NCBI RefSeq assembly: GCF_017115165.1
Contig: NZ_JABXKF010000177.1
Coordinates: 1 to 64,000 of the forward strand
DNA length: 64,000 nt
Reading direction: 5' to 3'
Origin: Nostoc sp. LPT
Lineage (GTDB): Bacteria; Cyanobacteriota; Cyanobacteriia; Cyanobacteriales; Nostocaceae
Shown one piece after another: positions 16,425 through 25,264 of the stretch. Below the pieces are notes generated by a model. That model was given only the letters and a program-made list of their open reading frames with translations. It ran no database searches and was not told where the DNA came from. The position numbers and the translations under genes are program-made. Numbering within the stretch: position 1 is the first letter of the stretch; each line of letters begins with the position of its first letter.

Positions 16425-18314
16425 TTATACTGGAACGACAAATTTCTCGCTACCAGCTAGTTCAAAGGCTGCATGAATGGCTTGCAAAGCTTTAACACCT
16501 TCCTCTTGCGCCACAACACAACTAATTTTGATTTCGGAAGTGGCAATCATTTGAATATTGATTTCTTGTTTGGCTAAAGCTTCAAACATTTTAGCAGCAA
16601 CACCTGGTTGTCCTACCATACCTGCACCGACAATACTCACCTTAGCGATCGCACTATCTAAAACAACTTCACCCCATCCTAATTCTGCCGCTACTTGAGT
16701 AAGCATTTTTTTGGCATTTTCCCCATCTATCTGCGAGACTGTAAAGGCAATATCTCGCCTGGGAACACCATCAATCACCCGACAGCGCTGAGATTGGATA
16801 ATCATATCAACGCTAATATTATGTCGCGCTAATAGTCCAAATAATTTCGCCGCCATCCCCGGACGATCTGGCAATTGGCGAATCGCAAGACGCGCTTGGT
16901 TCAAATCAAGGGCAACGCCGCGAACCGGGGGAGAGGGAGGAGATAAGGGAGACAAGGGAGAGGGGGAAGATAAGAGAGAGGGGGGAGACAAGGGAGAAAT
17001 TTGTTCAATGATTCTTCCTTGTCCCCCTTGTCCCCTTGTCCCCCCTTCCCCTGCTTCGATCTCAAAAGCAGTGCGGAGTGCGCTAACGGCGCGATCGCAT
17101 TCGGCGGCATTGACTACGCAACTTACTTTCACTTCGCTGGTGGAAATCATTTGAATATTCACGCCAGCTTCAGCTAATGTGGCAAACATCTTTGCAGCTA
17201 CACCAGGACGGCCAATCATTCCTGCGCCTGCGATGCTGACTTTGGCAATGTTATTTTCTACCATTACCTCGGCTTCGTCAAATTTGGGGTTAGATTGACT
17301 CCTCAGTGCTGGGGCGATCGCTGTTGCTACTGCTTCTGCCCGTTTTAATATTGGTGTTGTCACCGTAAAGGCAATGTCATTACTGTTACCTTCATGAACT
17401 GACTGAATAATCAAATCTACATCTACTTTTTGCCGAGAAATTTCGCCAAATAACCTGGCTGCAACACCTGGTTTGTCGGGGACGCGCAACAAAGCGACCT
17501 TTGCTTGATTAGTGTCAAATTCTACATGATCTACAGGACGGGCAATTTCTAAATTAATCAGCGATCGCCCTTGGGGTTTGGCTGATGTCACCCAAGTACC
17601 TGGTTGATCCGTCCAGCTAGACCTAACTACAAGGGGAACACCGTAGTTACGGGCAATTTCCACAGCACGGGGATGCAACACTTTTGCGCCCAAGCTAGCT
17701 AATTCCAACATTTCATCGCAGCTGATGGCATCCATCAACTGGGCTTCGGCAACTAAGCGGGGGTCTGTAGTCAGAATCCCTGGAACGTCTGTATAAATTT
17801 CGCAAAAATTTGCTTTTAATGCGGCGGCGATCGCCACTGCTGAGGTGTCAGAACCACCACGACCCAAAGTTGTAATTTCCATCTCTCCGACGCTGGATAT
17901 ACCTTGGAAGCCAGCTACTACAACTACTTTACCTGCATTTATGTGGCGAGTTAGGCGAGTAGTTTCAATATGCAAAATCCGAGCGCGGCTGTGTTCAGCC
18001 TCAGTAACAATTCCTACCTGAGCGCCAGTCATGGAAATTGCAGGCTGTCTGAGTTCTTGCAATGCCATACTGAGTAAGGCAATAGTTACTTGTTCGCCAG
18101 TAGAAAGCAGCATATCCATTTCCCGGCGGTTAGGATTTGGAGAAATTTCAGTAGCTAGTTTGACGAGTCCATCGGTGGTTTTGCCCATTGCCGAAACTAC
18201 TACGACAATAGAGTTTCCAGCTTTAACAGTTTTATAAACACGCTGTGCAACAGCTTGAATACGTTCGACTGAACCGACAGATGTACCACCGTATTTCTGA
18301 ACTATGAGCGCCAT
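16425..18314 (-). CDS. lysC: aspartate kinase LysC, with an in-frame repeat insertion
   Basis: This enzyme catalyses the first step to lysine, threonine and methionine, phosphorylating aspartate. The catalytic domain starts VQKYGGTSVGS (5-15) and contains TLGRGGSDTSAVA. As in cyanobacteria, two pairs of ACT domains follow for allosteric feedback. Length is 629 residues, against about 600 for relatives from memory. The surplus is a low-complexity stretch (about residues 420-466; SPLSPPSLLSSPSPLSPLS and flanks) between the ACT pairs, encoded by G/C-rich repeats that also occur between genes here. The linker position suggests the enzyme tolerates it. Confidence 0.96.
   Translation of the reverse strand: MALIVQKYGGTSVGSVERIQAVAQRVYKTVKAGNSIVVVVSAMGKTTDGLVKLATEISPNPNRREMDMLLSTGEQVTIALLSMALQELRQPAISMTGAQVGIVTEAEHSRARILHIETTRLTRHINAGKVVVVAGFQGISSVGEMEITTLGRGGSDTSAVAIAAALKANFCEIYTDVPGILTTDPRLVAEAQLMDAISCDEMLELASLGAKVLHPRAVEIARNYGVPLVVRSSWTDQPGTWVTSAKPQGRSLINLEIARPVDHVEFDTNQAKVALLRVPDKPGVAARLFGEISRQKVDVDLIIQSVHEGNSNDIAFTVTTPILKRAEAVATAIAPALRSQSNPKFDEAEVMVENNIAKVSIAGAGMIGRPGVAAKMFATLAEAGVNIQMISTSEVKVSCVVNAAECDRAVSALRTAFEIEAGEGGTRGQGGQGRIIEQISPLSPPSLLSSPSPLSPLSPPSPPVRGVALDLNQARLAIRQLPDRPGMAAKLFGLLARHNISVDMIIQSQRCRVIDGVPRRDIAFTVSQIDGENAKKMLTQVAAELGWGEVVLDSAIAKVSIVGAGMVGQPGVAAKMFEALAKQEINIQMIATSEIKISCVVAQEEGVKALQAIHAAFELAGSEKFVVPV
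16917..17055. repeat. G/C-rich dispersed repeat inserted in frame in lysC
   Basis: The plus strand reads GGGAGACAAGGGAG repeatedly, then AAATTTGTTCAATGATTC, then CTTGTCCCCCTTGTCCCC. The same order (GGGAGAGATTTATTCAATAATTCCCCC) occurs between genes at about 36395-36470, and related G-rich runs occur at 34665-34695. The element is imperfectly palindromic. Confidence 0.85.
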
Positions 18315-18435
18315 AACTTTTTATTTAATCAATTGTGCCTGCTTTCACCAACGCTTCCGCCTGGTAAGGAAGCCTTCAAGGCTTATCAGTTATATAGTTT
18401 ACTAAATATCGTGGCGAATGCCCCATGATAATTGA

Positions 18436-19005
18436 TTATTCAAAAACTACATCTTCGTAGAGTGCTGCCATTGTTTCCTCAAAATCCACGCTGTTGAGTC
18501 GAAATGATTGATGTTCTGCTGTGTAAGATTGTAAAACCCACAACCCTTGCTCATTACGTCGAAAGCACTCAACTCGTTGGCGTTTTGTATTAATTAAAAC
18601 ATATTCTTGCAGACTTTCCAGGGTTTGATAATCGGCGAATTTATCGCCCCGGTCAAAGGCTTCGGTAGAATTAGATAAAACTTCGACAATTAAACAGGGA
18701 AATCTTTTATAACCTGGCGTTTCTTGATCTCGTTGGTCGCAAGTAACCATAACATCGGGATAATAAAAGCGATTCAGAGATTCAATTCGGGCTTTCATGT
18801 CAACAATGTAAACACGACATCCAGAGCCGCGCAGATGATTACGGAGGAGAGATGCCAGGTTAAGAGCAATGGTAACGTGTGGATCTAGCGCTCCAGCCAT
18901 TGCGTAAATGTAGCCGTTTATATATTCATGCTTGATATTGCTCAGTTCCTCCACTTGGAGGTATTCTTCAACGGTGACGTAGTTTTGTTGGGGCGAGGCT
19001 ATCAT
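18436..19005 (-). CDS. Uma2-family (DUF820) putative endonuclease-like protein
   Basis: The 189 residues fit the Uma2/DUF820 family, which is greatly expanded in cyanobacteria and has a PD-(D/E)XK-like fold. The N-terminal VTVEEYLQVEELSNIKHEYINGYIYAMAG is typical. The core has RFYYPDVMVTC (Asp), then PCLIVEVLSNSTEAFDRGDK (the ExE/K strand) and a C-terminal LQEYVLINTKRQRVECFRR. The biological role is unknown; nuclease activity is predicted from the fold only. It is monocistronic and diverges from the DUF433 gene at 19104. Confidence 0.92.
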   Translation of the reverse strand: MIASPQQNYVTVEEYLQVEELSNIKHEYINGYIYAMAGALDPHVTIALNLASLLRNHLRGSGCRVYIVDMKARIESLNRFYYPDVMVTCDQRDQETPGYKRFPCLIVEVLSNSTEAFDRGDKFADYQTLESLQEYVLINTKRQRVECFRRNEQGLWVLQSYTAEHQSFRLNSVDFEETMAALYEDVVFE

Positions 19006-19103
19006 AGTTGAAACTTTAGGATTTGAGTGATACTGATTTCTAGGGTAGCGTTTGCTGTGGATTGAAGTTAGTTTTTGAGAGAGATTTTGGAGAGATCTAT
19101 TTT

Positions 19104-19283
19104 ATGTTAGGTCTAGATAGAATTACATTTGACCCTAGCATTATGGGTAGACAAGCTTGCATTCGCGGAATGCGAATTCTGGTTTCTTTATTAGTCAATT
19201 TGGTAGCTAATGGAAAACCTGTAGAAGAAATTTTAGAAGAATATCCTGATTTAATCGATAAGCTTTTTTACAACTTTCTCTAA
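19104..19283 (+). pseudogene. truncated DUF433 (VapB45-like antitoxin) gene
   Basis: From the ATG at 19104 the 59-residue product shows the DUF433 signature DRITFDPSIMGRQACIRGMR, then VSLLVNLVANGKPVEEILEEYPDL. The family normally continues with an aspartate-rich helix (EDI-x-AAL-x-YA) for 15-20 more residues; here it ends in IDKLFYNFL. The partner DUF5615 toxin gene that usually follows is absent. The gene appears to be a 3'-truncated remnant that may still bind DNA. A TTG 42 bp upstream is a weaker start. Confidence 0.7.
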
Positions 19284-19403
19284 AGAAAAGCGATCGCCTC
19301 TAGCAGTCAGGGCAAATGCATCTAAATTACTCTTGATCGCAAACAAGGTTAAGAACCAACGACAAAATCGGCATTTCTCGTTTGGTTTAGTTTCCAAGAC
19401 TCA

Positions 19404-19460
19404 AAGCGATGTCTACAATGGTCACTGAGCTTGTCGAAGTGCAGGCTACGCCTACGCTAA
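19404..19460. repeat. nested dispersed repeats
   Basis: The element GCGATGTCTAC...GCTACGCCTACGC, seen uninterrupted at 9314-9343 and 21931-21959, is split here by GGTCACTGAGCTTGTCGAAG, itself a repeat type (compare GACTGAGCGAAGCCGAAGTC inside smc at 41482-41501). The remainder of 19284-19587 holds no gene. Confidence 0.7.
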
Positions 19461-19587
19461 ATTTATGTCAATAAGCGGCGATTAATAGAATTACCTTCCA
19501 GCCTATTGAGAATAAAATCTTCTTGTTGATATGATGAGTTTGCCCTGCACTGATGGTTGATTAGTTTGCAGTCGTTATATGAAATCA

Positions 19588-21681
19588 TCAGTCATTACTG
19601 AACGGATATATAGTCAAGCTCACTATCTTTGCATTTCCCCCTGTTACATACATCCTGAACTGTTTATTGGATGCATCAGGAAAGAATAAACCGCTTAACA
19701 CGACTCGTCCATCGCCCGCAAACACTTCTACCGAACTTCGATCCACGAGAATCCGAAGTTTTAAGATGCTATTATTCGTACCAGATACCACAATAGGCAC
19801 CTGAGCGATCTGCGATCTTGTACTGGGTTGGGCGTTCGTTGAATCTGACATGAGTTGCTGATTTATTGGTGCTGCAAGCGGAACAGAGGCAGACAACCAT
19901 TGACCGATAAACCCAGACTCTTGTTGAGTTAATTCTGAAGTCGATCCACCCGCTTCAGAAGCAGAGCGCGTTAGTGATAGCTGTCCCTTGTCGGCACCAG
20001 TACGTCGCCATGTCAACACCATTCCTTGCCCTGTATTACCTGCTCGAAGCTGAATCTTGATTTGGGAGTTGACTTTGGGCAAACCCGCGACATCAATTGC
20101 TAGGTCAGCATCGAATGCCGTGGAACGAAAATTCTTCAGCTCATCTGGTGTCCTGTTGGTCAGGGGTTTATTCTCTAGCCGAGTAACACGCCCAAGCGCA
20201 GAATTTCTTAGAACCACTAGTTCTTGAACTGGAGTTTGAGTCAGCCAATAGGTGCCATTATCTCTAATCAGCCCCAAGTCTCGCGGAATGCTCAACTGCC
20301 CTCGCCAGGGCGTTGTTGGAACTTGGTGAGCGTAATGCCAATTATCTTGCCAGGCCGCTAAGATTCGTCGTCCTGGAGTGTTAGACCAGGTTTGAGGTGC
20401 ATAAAAATCTGACCCAAAATCTAAAAGTCGAGGCTGTGACTCCTGCTTGAACTGCTTACCATCAAATTTGCCGATGATATAGAGACTACGTGAAGTGAAA
20501 TTTCGTGACTTTTCACATTCCTTTTTGGGAGCAGGGGCAGTGAGCGGCATTCCGGTACTGTCTCGAAAACCCTGGCAGGCCACGGGCGGGAAGAACCCTT
20601 CGCTGTAGGTCAGCACCCACTTGGTTTCGCTAGTCTTGGAATTGCTGACGGGTAACTCAATCAAATCTGGGGTTTCGACAAAAGGGCCTAAAGTGGTGAG
20701 GCTGCTGTAGAGCGGGAGAGAGGACAGGAGATTCCACTGTTTGAGATTCGCAGACTCGTAAAGCTCGATTTTGTCTCCAACAGCTAATACCATGATCCAG
20801 CGCCCCTTATAGGGGAATACCTTCGGATCTCGAAAATCTGGTTTCGGAGGTGTCAAGTTAGGCAACACACTCTCCGGTATTTTAAAGGATTCGCCTCCAT
20901 CGCAGCTAGCAGCAAGCCACTGATCCTGGAGGGCGAGAATCGGAGTGTTCTTCGTGAATATAGAAGCAATACAAAGGTTTGAGCAGTCGCAGGATGACTG
21001 TTTTGCGGCCTCACCACTAACGACCACCGCCGACCCCGAAAAGGGAGACCAGACTTGATTTTGATCGTCACTACTGCCAAGAAGATCCATCGGCGGATTG
21101 AACATAGCGTCTCTGCGCCCAGACCAGTGAACCAAATCAGTGCTAACCGCATGTCCCCAGTTTAGTTGACCTCCATTATCGCGGGAGAACGGAACTGCCT
21201 GATAATAGAGATGGTACTTCCCATTGACGTAGACAAGACCGTTGGGATCGTTCATCCATCCCCATGAGGGGGCAAAATGAAACAAAGGTCTCCATGAACT
21301 GTTGGGATATGCCTGCACATTCAGCCGAACTGTTTCAGAACCTCCCTTGGAGTAATAAAGGTTTGGGGCGATTTTAACCGTCAGGTTAAAATTCTGATCT
21401 TTAGGGACATTGAGAGGCACAGCAACTTCCAGTACAACCTGCCCTTTGGCTCTACCCTGTGCAAGTCCTTTCTTACTAAGAAGCCTGACACCAATTCGTG
21501 CATCTGAGGAAGCGACCGTAGTCGCAAAATCAATCCCATCTCCTATGACAGTAATACGACGTGTTTCACCTTGATGAACACCACCACCTCCAACAACCTT
21601 TTCGATCGCAGACCGAGCAGGAGCAGGAAAAATTAACAAAGCTGCGGTCGCATAGAGCATAGAAACAATACGCACCTTCAT
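19588..21681 (-). CDS. exported glycoside hydrolase family 32 (fructan/sucrose hydrolase)
   Basis: The protein has 697 residues. A signal peptide (residues 1-24, ending PARSA) predicts export. Residues 25-125 form an N-terminal beta-rich domain of unknown role. The five-bladed catalytic propeller begins with WMNDPNGLVYVNGKYHLYYQ (nucleophile Asp in NDPNG). FRDPKVFPYKGRW holds the RDP transition-state stabiliser, and FVETPDLIEL is the likely acid/base Glu (ET in place of the commoner EC). The C-terminal beta-sandwich includes LRILVDRSSVEVFAGDG, typical of GH32. It acts on levan, inulin-type fructans or sucrose; which one is open. Confidence 0.92.
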   Translation of the reverse strand: MKVRIVSMLYATAALLIFPAPARSAIEKVVGGGGVHQGETRRITVIGDGIDFATTVASSDARIGVRLLSKKGLAQGRAKGQVVLEVAVPLNVPKDQNFNLTVKIAPNLYYSKGGSETVRLNVQAYPNSSWRPLFHFAPSWGWMNDPNGLVYVNGKYHLYYQAVPFSRDNGGQLNWGHAVSTDLVHWSGRRDAMFNPPMDLLGSSDDQNQVWSPFSGSAVVVSGEAAKQSSCDCSNLCIASIFTKNTPILALQDQWLAASCDGGESFKIPESVLPNLTPPKPDFRDPKVFPYKGRWIMVLAVGDKIELYESANLKQWNLLSSLPLYSSLTTLGPFVETPDLIELPVSNSKTSETKWVLTYSEGFFPPVACQGFRDSTGMPLTAPAPKKECEKSRNFTSRSLYIIGKFDGKQFKQESQPRLLDFGSDFYAPQTWSNTPGRRILAAWQDNWHYAHQVPTTPWRGQLSIPRDLGLIRDNGTYWLTQTPVQELVVLRNSALGRVTRLENKPLTNRTPDELKNFRSTAFDADLAIDVAGLPKVNSQIKIQLRAGNTGQGMVLTWRRTGADKGQLSLTRSASEAGGSTSELTQQESGFIGQWLSASVPLAAPINQQLMSDSTNAQPSTRSQIAQVPIVVSGTNNSILKLRILVDRSSVEVFAGDGRVVLSGLFFPDASNKQFRMYVTGGNAKIVSLTIYPFSND

Positions 21682-21996
21682 CGCTCTTCTCCAAAGAATA
21701 TCCCTACAATTCCGGCTGAAACTTCACCACCTTGACGCAAGGAAGTGAATGGATGCATTATATGATTTCAAATTTTCATAGTAAAATTTAATGCAGCAAA
21801 CAAAGCTTCCACTCCTCTAAAAATTAATAACTCCTAACAATTTGGACTTATTTGTTCAAAGTCCAATCACTAAGAAAGCGGAACCAAAAAACTTTAAAAG
21901 CTGCTTTAGATTTACACTTCTCTTGTAGAGCGATGTTTCCGACGGGCTACGCCTACGCTTTTATTTCGGCTCAATGATTTACCAAAATGAATGCGT

Positions 21997-22332
21997 GAAT
22001 TACTCAAATGAGTAAGCAAACTGGGATTTGAGTAAGTAAGAGCTTATTTTGCTTGCCGAAAACACCCAAATGAGAAAGTAAAAGCTGCTTTTGCTTGCGG
22101 AAAACACTAAAATGTGAAACTAAAAGCTGCTTTTGCTTGCAGAAAACACCCAAATGAGAAAGCAAAAGCTGCTTTTGAATAAGTCAAAGCTGCTTTTGCT
22201 TGCGGAAAATACTAAAATGTGAAACTAAAAGCTGCTTTTGAGTAAGTCAAAGCTGCTTTTGCTTGCGGAAAACACTAAAATGTGAAACTAAAAGCTGCTT
22301 TTGAGTAAGTCAAAGCTCATTTTGAGTAAGTA
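21997..22332. repeat. sixteen-unit array with exact 21-bp period (array 1)
   Basis: Sixteen consecutive 21-bp units without a single indel. Units belong to three types: type A begins AAAGCTGCTTTTGCTTGC, type B AAACACTAAAATGTGAAA, type C AAAGCTGCTTTTGAGTAAG. From about 22081 the order is A-B-A-B'-C-A-B-C-A-B-C-C'. The first two or three units are more diverged. Nearly every unit opens with AAA and has TTTT or AAAA 7-9 bases later, so A/T-tracts recur about every half unit. Confidence 0.95.
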
Positions 22333-22569
22333 ATCAGGGATTTTTACTTAGTTCAATATGAATTTTAGTTTAGGCGATACTTTGGTGAGCTTCTCTACAA
22401 GACGCTTCTCTTTGCAGAGAGGCTTGTCTGCGACACGCTCCGCGAACGCCAACGCAAACGCTAACGCGATTTTCTGTTTTAACATGGTACGCTTTGCACA
22501 AAACCTGTAAATTCGTAGCACCATGTAGTCTATTCTGGATTTGAGGGGAAGCGATACCTGCGGTTTTTG

Positions 22570-22750
22570 CTAGCCTACGCGAAGATATGCTAAATTTTTA
22601 CGAACAGTAACAGTATTTAGGTGATTTGCGCCTAACCGTTGCTCAAAAATTTCCAAAGCTTGGATGTAAAGGGGTTCGGCCTGGCTGTATCTGCTTTGGT
22701 AATAGTAGAGATACGCTAGGTTGTTGAGGCTAGAGGCGATAGATGGATGT
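22570..22750 (-). pseudogene. 3' remnant of a tetratricopeptide (TPR_10/12-type) protein gene
   Basis: On the minus strand a frame of about 59 codons reads HPSIASSLNNLAYLYYYQSR, then YSQAEPLYIQALEIFEQRLG and NHLNTVTVRKNLAYLRVG before a TAG at 22570-22572. This is the unmistakable end of the kinesin-light-chain-like TPR repeats common in Nostoc CHAT and NB-ARC proteins. No start or upstream part is present; the frame dissolves beyond 22750. Confidence 0.85.
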
Positions 22751-23266
22751 TCTTCTCATAGTCAAGGGTTTCTGAGTCTGTTAAAGCTAGTTGTTATGAT
22801 GAAAAATTCAATTTATTTCAGCTAAGATGCTACACACTACTTTGATCATTTCATTTTTTAACGTATAAGCAATAACTATAATATTAAGCAAATTGTAGCA
22901 CTTTAAACTACGTATGCTTAATTAGCGTAGGCGTAGCCCGCCGCAGGCATCGCTCTTTGGGAAAAACTTTTTGGTTTACTGTTTACAGGTTTGCTCACTT
23001 AGGTGCAAGATGTGAGTTCTGCCAGCGTATACTGAGATAGCTTTTTTACTATCTCTGCAATTTTTCAAACAGTCTTCTTACTGATACGTATAATGAAAAA
23101 TAGTATAAGAGCAGTAAAAATACTGTATATTTATTGTGTAACACGGTTTAGTCTGTCTAAAGCAAAGAGATTTTGAGCCAGCAAATAAGACAAATAGTAA
23201 TTAAACTTACAGAATTAATTGCAGGCCAAATTAAAAACTGAACATTTATTTCAATAGGAGTCAATA

Positions 23267-23458
23267 ATGATTCGGGAAACAAACAATCACTCTATGCAAG
23301 AGCAAGAAAGCAATAGCTCAAAATTAAGTGAGGATGTCTCTGCTAGAACCTCATTTCATCCTCCAAATATTAAGTCAGCAATTGATTGGGAAAAACCAGA
23401 TTTTGACGAGCTTGACTTGTGTATGGAAATTACCACATACATTCTGCATGGGCAATAA
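23267..23458 (+). CDS. pqqA: PqqA precursor peptide of pyrroloquinoline quinone
   Basis: The 63-residue product ends with the PqqA core: WEKPDFDELDLCMEITTY near residues 42-59, followed by ILHGQ. The Glu and Tyr of E-X3-Y (EITTY) are the two residues joined by PqqE to build PQQ. Compared with the usual 22-40 residues, it carries a longer polar leader of about 40. A good ribosome site (AGGAG) precedes the ATG. pqqB starts 55 bp downstream. Both the core motif and the gene order make this call firm despite the small size. Confidence 0.93.
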   Translation: MIRETNNHSMQEQESNSSKLSEDVSARTSFHPPNIKSAIDWEKPDFDELDLCMEITTYILHGQ

Positions 23459-23513
23459 TTGTCAATACTAAGTTTAATTGCCTAATTAAAACCTCTACCT
23501 GCTTTTTGTTTTC

Positions 23514-24419
23514 ATGTTCCTAAAAATTCTTGGTACTGCCGCAGGTGGTGGTTTTCCCCAATGGAATTGTAACTGTCCCAATTGCCAAGCAGTCCGCACA
23601 AGTGGTTCAGGTGTAAATTGGCTGAACCAGTCATCAATTGCAGTGAGGAAAAACAATCAGCCCTGGTTTTTGGTCAATGCCTCTCCAGATGTACGTCCGC
23701 AGTTGGAGAAATTGCGGGAAGGACAACCATCTACAATTCGGTCAAGCCCGATCGCAGGTGTCTTGTTAACTGATGCAGAGATTGACCATACCACTGGCCT
23801 CGTTATCCTTAGAGAATCTACGGAAAAACTGCGCGTTTACGGTACAGAAACAGTACGTATGGCTCTGACAGAGGGTTTTCCCCTGCTGTCTACGTTAGCA
23901 AGCTATTGTGGTGTAGAATGGTCTGTACTTGAACCTCATGTACCTATAAACCTGGGGTTGAATGGAGCAGATGGTTTGGAAGTGGAGGTATTTCCACTAG
24001 CAGCCAAACCACCAAAATATATGCGCCACCAGACAAATTTAGATGGAGTTTGGGTTATAGGTTTGACATTTCGCGATCGCACAACTGGCAAAGTTGCTAC
24101 ATATGCTCCAGGTTTAGCGGAACTTGACGAAAAAATCCTAGAGCGGTTTGAGTCTAGTGACTGCATTTTAGTAGATGGCACTTGCTGGCAGAATGATGAG
24201 TTGTTGGCTTTAGGAATATCAAATCTTCAAGCACGCGATATGGGACACTTGCCCCTTAACACTAGTTTAAAAAGCCTTGCTAATCTGAGCCGTCCTCGTA
24301 AAATTCTTGTTCACATCAACAACACTAACCCAATTCTTTTACCTGATTCAGAGGAACGCAAAATTGTTGAAGCCGCAGGAATAGAAGTTGGTTACGATGG
24401 TCTGACCATCGAATTGTAA
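23514..24419 (+). CDS. pqqB: PQQ biosynthesis protein PqqB (metallo-beta-lactamase fold)
   Basis: This is a 301-residue member of the PqqB family, a metallo-beta-lactamase-fold hydroxylase that acts on the Glu-Tyr derived intermediate. The N-terminus LGTAAGGGFPQWNCNCPNCQ (7-26) is diagnostic, with the Cys-X-Cys-X2-Cys zinc site. Family motifs LLTDAEIDHTTGL (about 84-96) and DMGHLPLN (about 242-249) supply His and Asp metal ligands. Length is normal. It is the second gene of the pqqABCDE operon; pqqC starts 21 bp after its stop. Confidence 0.97.
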   Translation: MFLKILGTAAGGGFPQWNCNCPNCQAVRTSGSGVNWLNQSSIAVRKNNQPWFLVNASPDVRPQLEKLREGQPSTIRSSPIAGVLLTDAEIDHTTGLVILRESTEKLRVYGTETVRMALTEGFPLLSTLASYCGVEWSVLEPHVPINLGLNGADGLEVEVFPLAAKPPKYMRHQTNLDGVWVIGLTFRDRTTGKVATYAPGLAELDEKILERFESSDCILVDGTCWQNDELLALGISNLQARDMGHLPLNTSLKSLANLSRPRKILVHINNTNPILLPDSEERKIVEAAGIEVGYDGLTIEL

Positions 24420-24440
24420 TTTTGAGGTGTAAGAAAAAGC

Positions 24441-25169
24441 GTGTTGGAATTAGTTAAAGAACCTCTCCCGTGGACTCAGACAGAACTAGAGGCTGTATTG
24501 CGATCGCAACATCGCCGCTATCATCATCTGCATCCATTTCATGCAAGGATGAACAGTGGTGATTTAACGCCAACAGAAGTACAGCGCTGGGTAGCAAATA
24601 GATTTTACTATCAAAAAAGTATTCCTCTTAAAGATGCTGCTATCTTGTCAAACTGCACTGATTTAGAAGTGCGGCGAGAATGGATTCAACGCATCATTGA
24701 TCATGACGGTCAAGGTGAGGGTGAAGGTGGAATTGAGGCATGGTTAAAACTCGGTAAAGCTGTAGGATTGTCTCGTCAGGAACTGTTAGAAGACCAGCAC
24801 GTACTGCCAGGAGTTCAATATGCAGTAGATGCCTACGTTAACTTTTGTCGCACTCGACCCTGGATTGAGGCAGTGGCTGCATCACTGACTGAACTGTTTG
24901 GTCCAGATGCAATTCGAGTACGTTTAGCTGCATTAGAACAGCATTACCCGTGGATCGATCCTGCTGGATTTGACTACTTCCGGGCACGTCTTTCTCAAGC
25001 ACCCAGAGATGCTCAATATGCCCTCAAGCAAGTCCTCAAACATTGTAAGACTCGTGAATCTCAGGAACAAGCAGTACAGGCTTTAATATTTAAGTGCAAT
25101 TTATTGTGGAGCCAGTTAGAGGCGATTGAACGGGGCGATACTAGACCTCAAGAAGGGTATAGAGAATAG
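24441..25169 (+). CDS. pqqC: pyrroloquinoline-quinone synthase PqqC
   Basis: This 242-residue cofactor-free oxidase catalyses ring closure and the eight-electron oxidation that ends PQQ synthesis. It is all-helical. Seen are the family's YHHLHPFHARMNSGDLTPTE (about 28-47), NRFYYQKSIPLKDAAIL and the His-containing IIDHDGQGEGEGGIEAWLKL. The start is GTG at 24441. A 95-bp gap filled with CCCCAGT and AATTACG heptanucleotide repeats separates it from pqqD, but the order and direction keep it in the same operon. Confidence 0.97.
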   Translation: MLELVKEPLPWTQTELEAVLRSQHRRYHHLHPFHARMNSGDLTPTEVQRWVANRFYYQKSIPLKDAAILSNCTDLEVRREWIQRIIDHDGQGEGEGGIEAWLKLGKAVGLSRQELLEDQHVLPGVQYAVDAYVNFCRTRPWIEAVAASLTELFGPDAIRVRLAALEQHYPWIDPAGFDYFRARLSQAPRDAQYALKQVLKHCKTRESQEQAVQALIFKCNLLWSQLEAIERGDTRPQEGYRE

Positions 25170-25172
25170 GGG

Positions 25173-25264
25173 GCAGGGGGAGCAGGGGGAGAAATAACTC
25201 AAATCCCCAGTCCCCAGTCCCCAGTCTCCAGTCCCTAGAGCATTAATTACGAATTACGAATTAA
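25173..25264. repeat. heptanucleotide repeats between pqqC and pqqD
   Basis: A G-rich run (GGGGGCAGGGGGAGCAGGGG) is followed by about four CCCCAGT units (25204-25236) and then TAATTACGAATTACGAATTA, which ends 3 bases before the pqqD ATG. The repeats supply the whole 5' leader of pqqD, and no purine-rich ribosome site is visible. Confidence 0.85.

Larger units (their letters stand above)
21682..23266. other. 1.6-kb gene-free region rich in repeats
   Basis: This region lies between the GH32 gene and pqqA. It contains palindromic elements at 21931-21959, 22383-22475 and 22925-22953, the 21-bp array at 21997-22332, and a TPR gene remnant at 22570-22750. No intact gene was found. The last 300 bp, AT-rich, should contain the pqq promoter. 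Confidence 0.8.

Noticed and set aside
21997-22332. CRISPR array at the 22-kb repeats
   Set aside because: Units are contiguous, of three related types, with no unique spacers and no cas genes.
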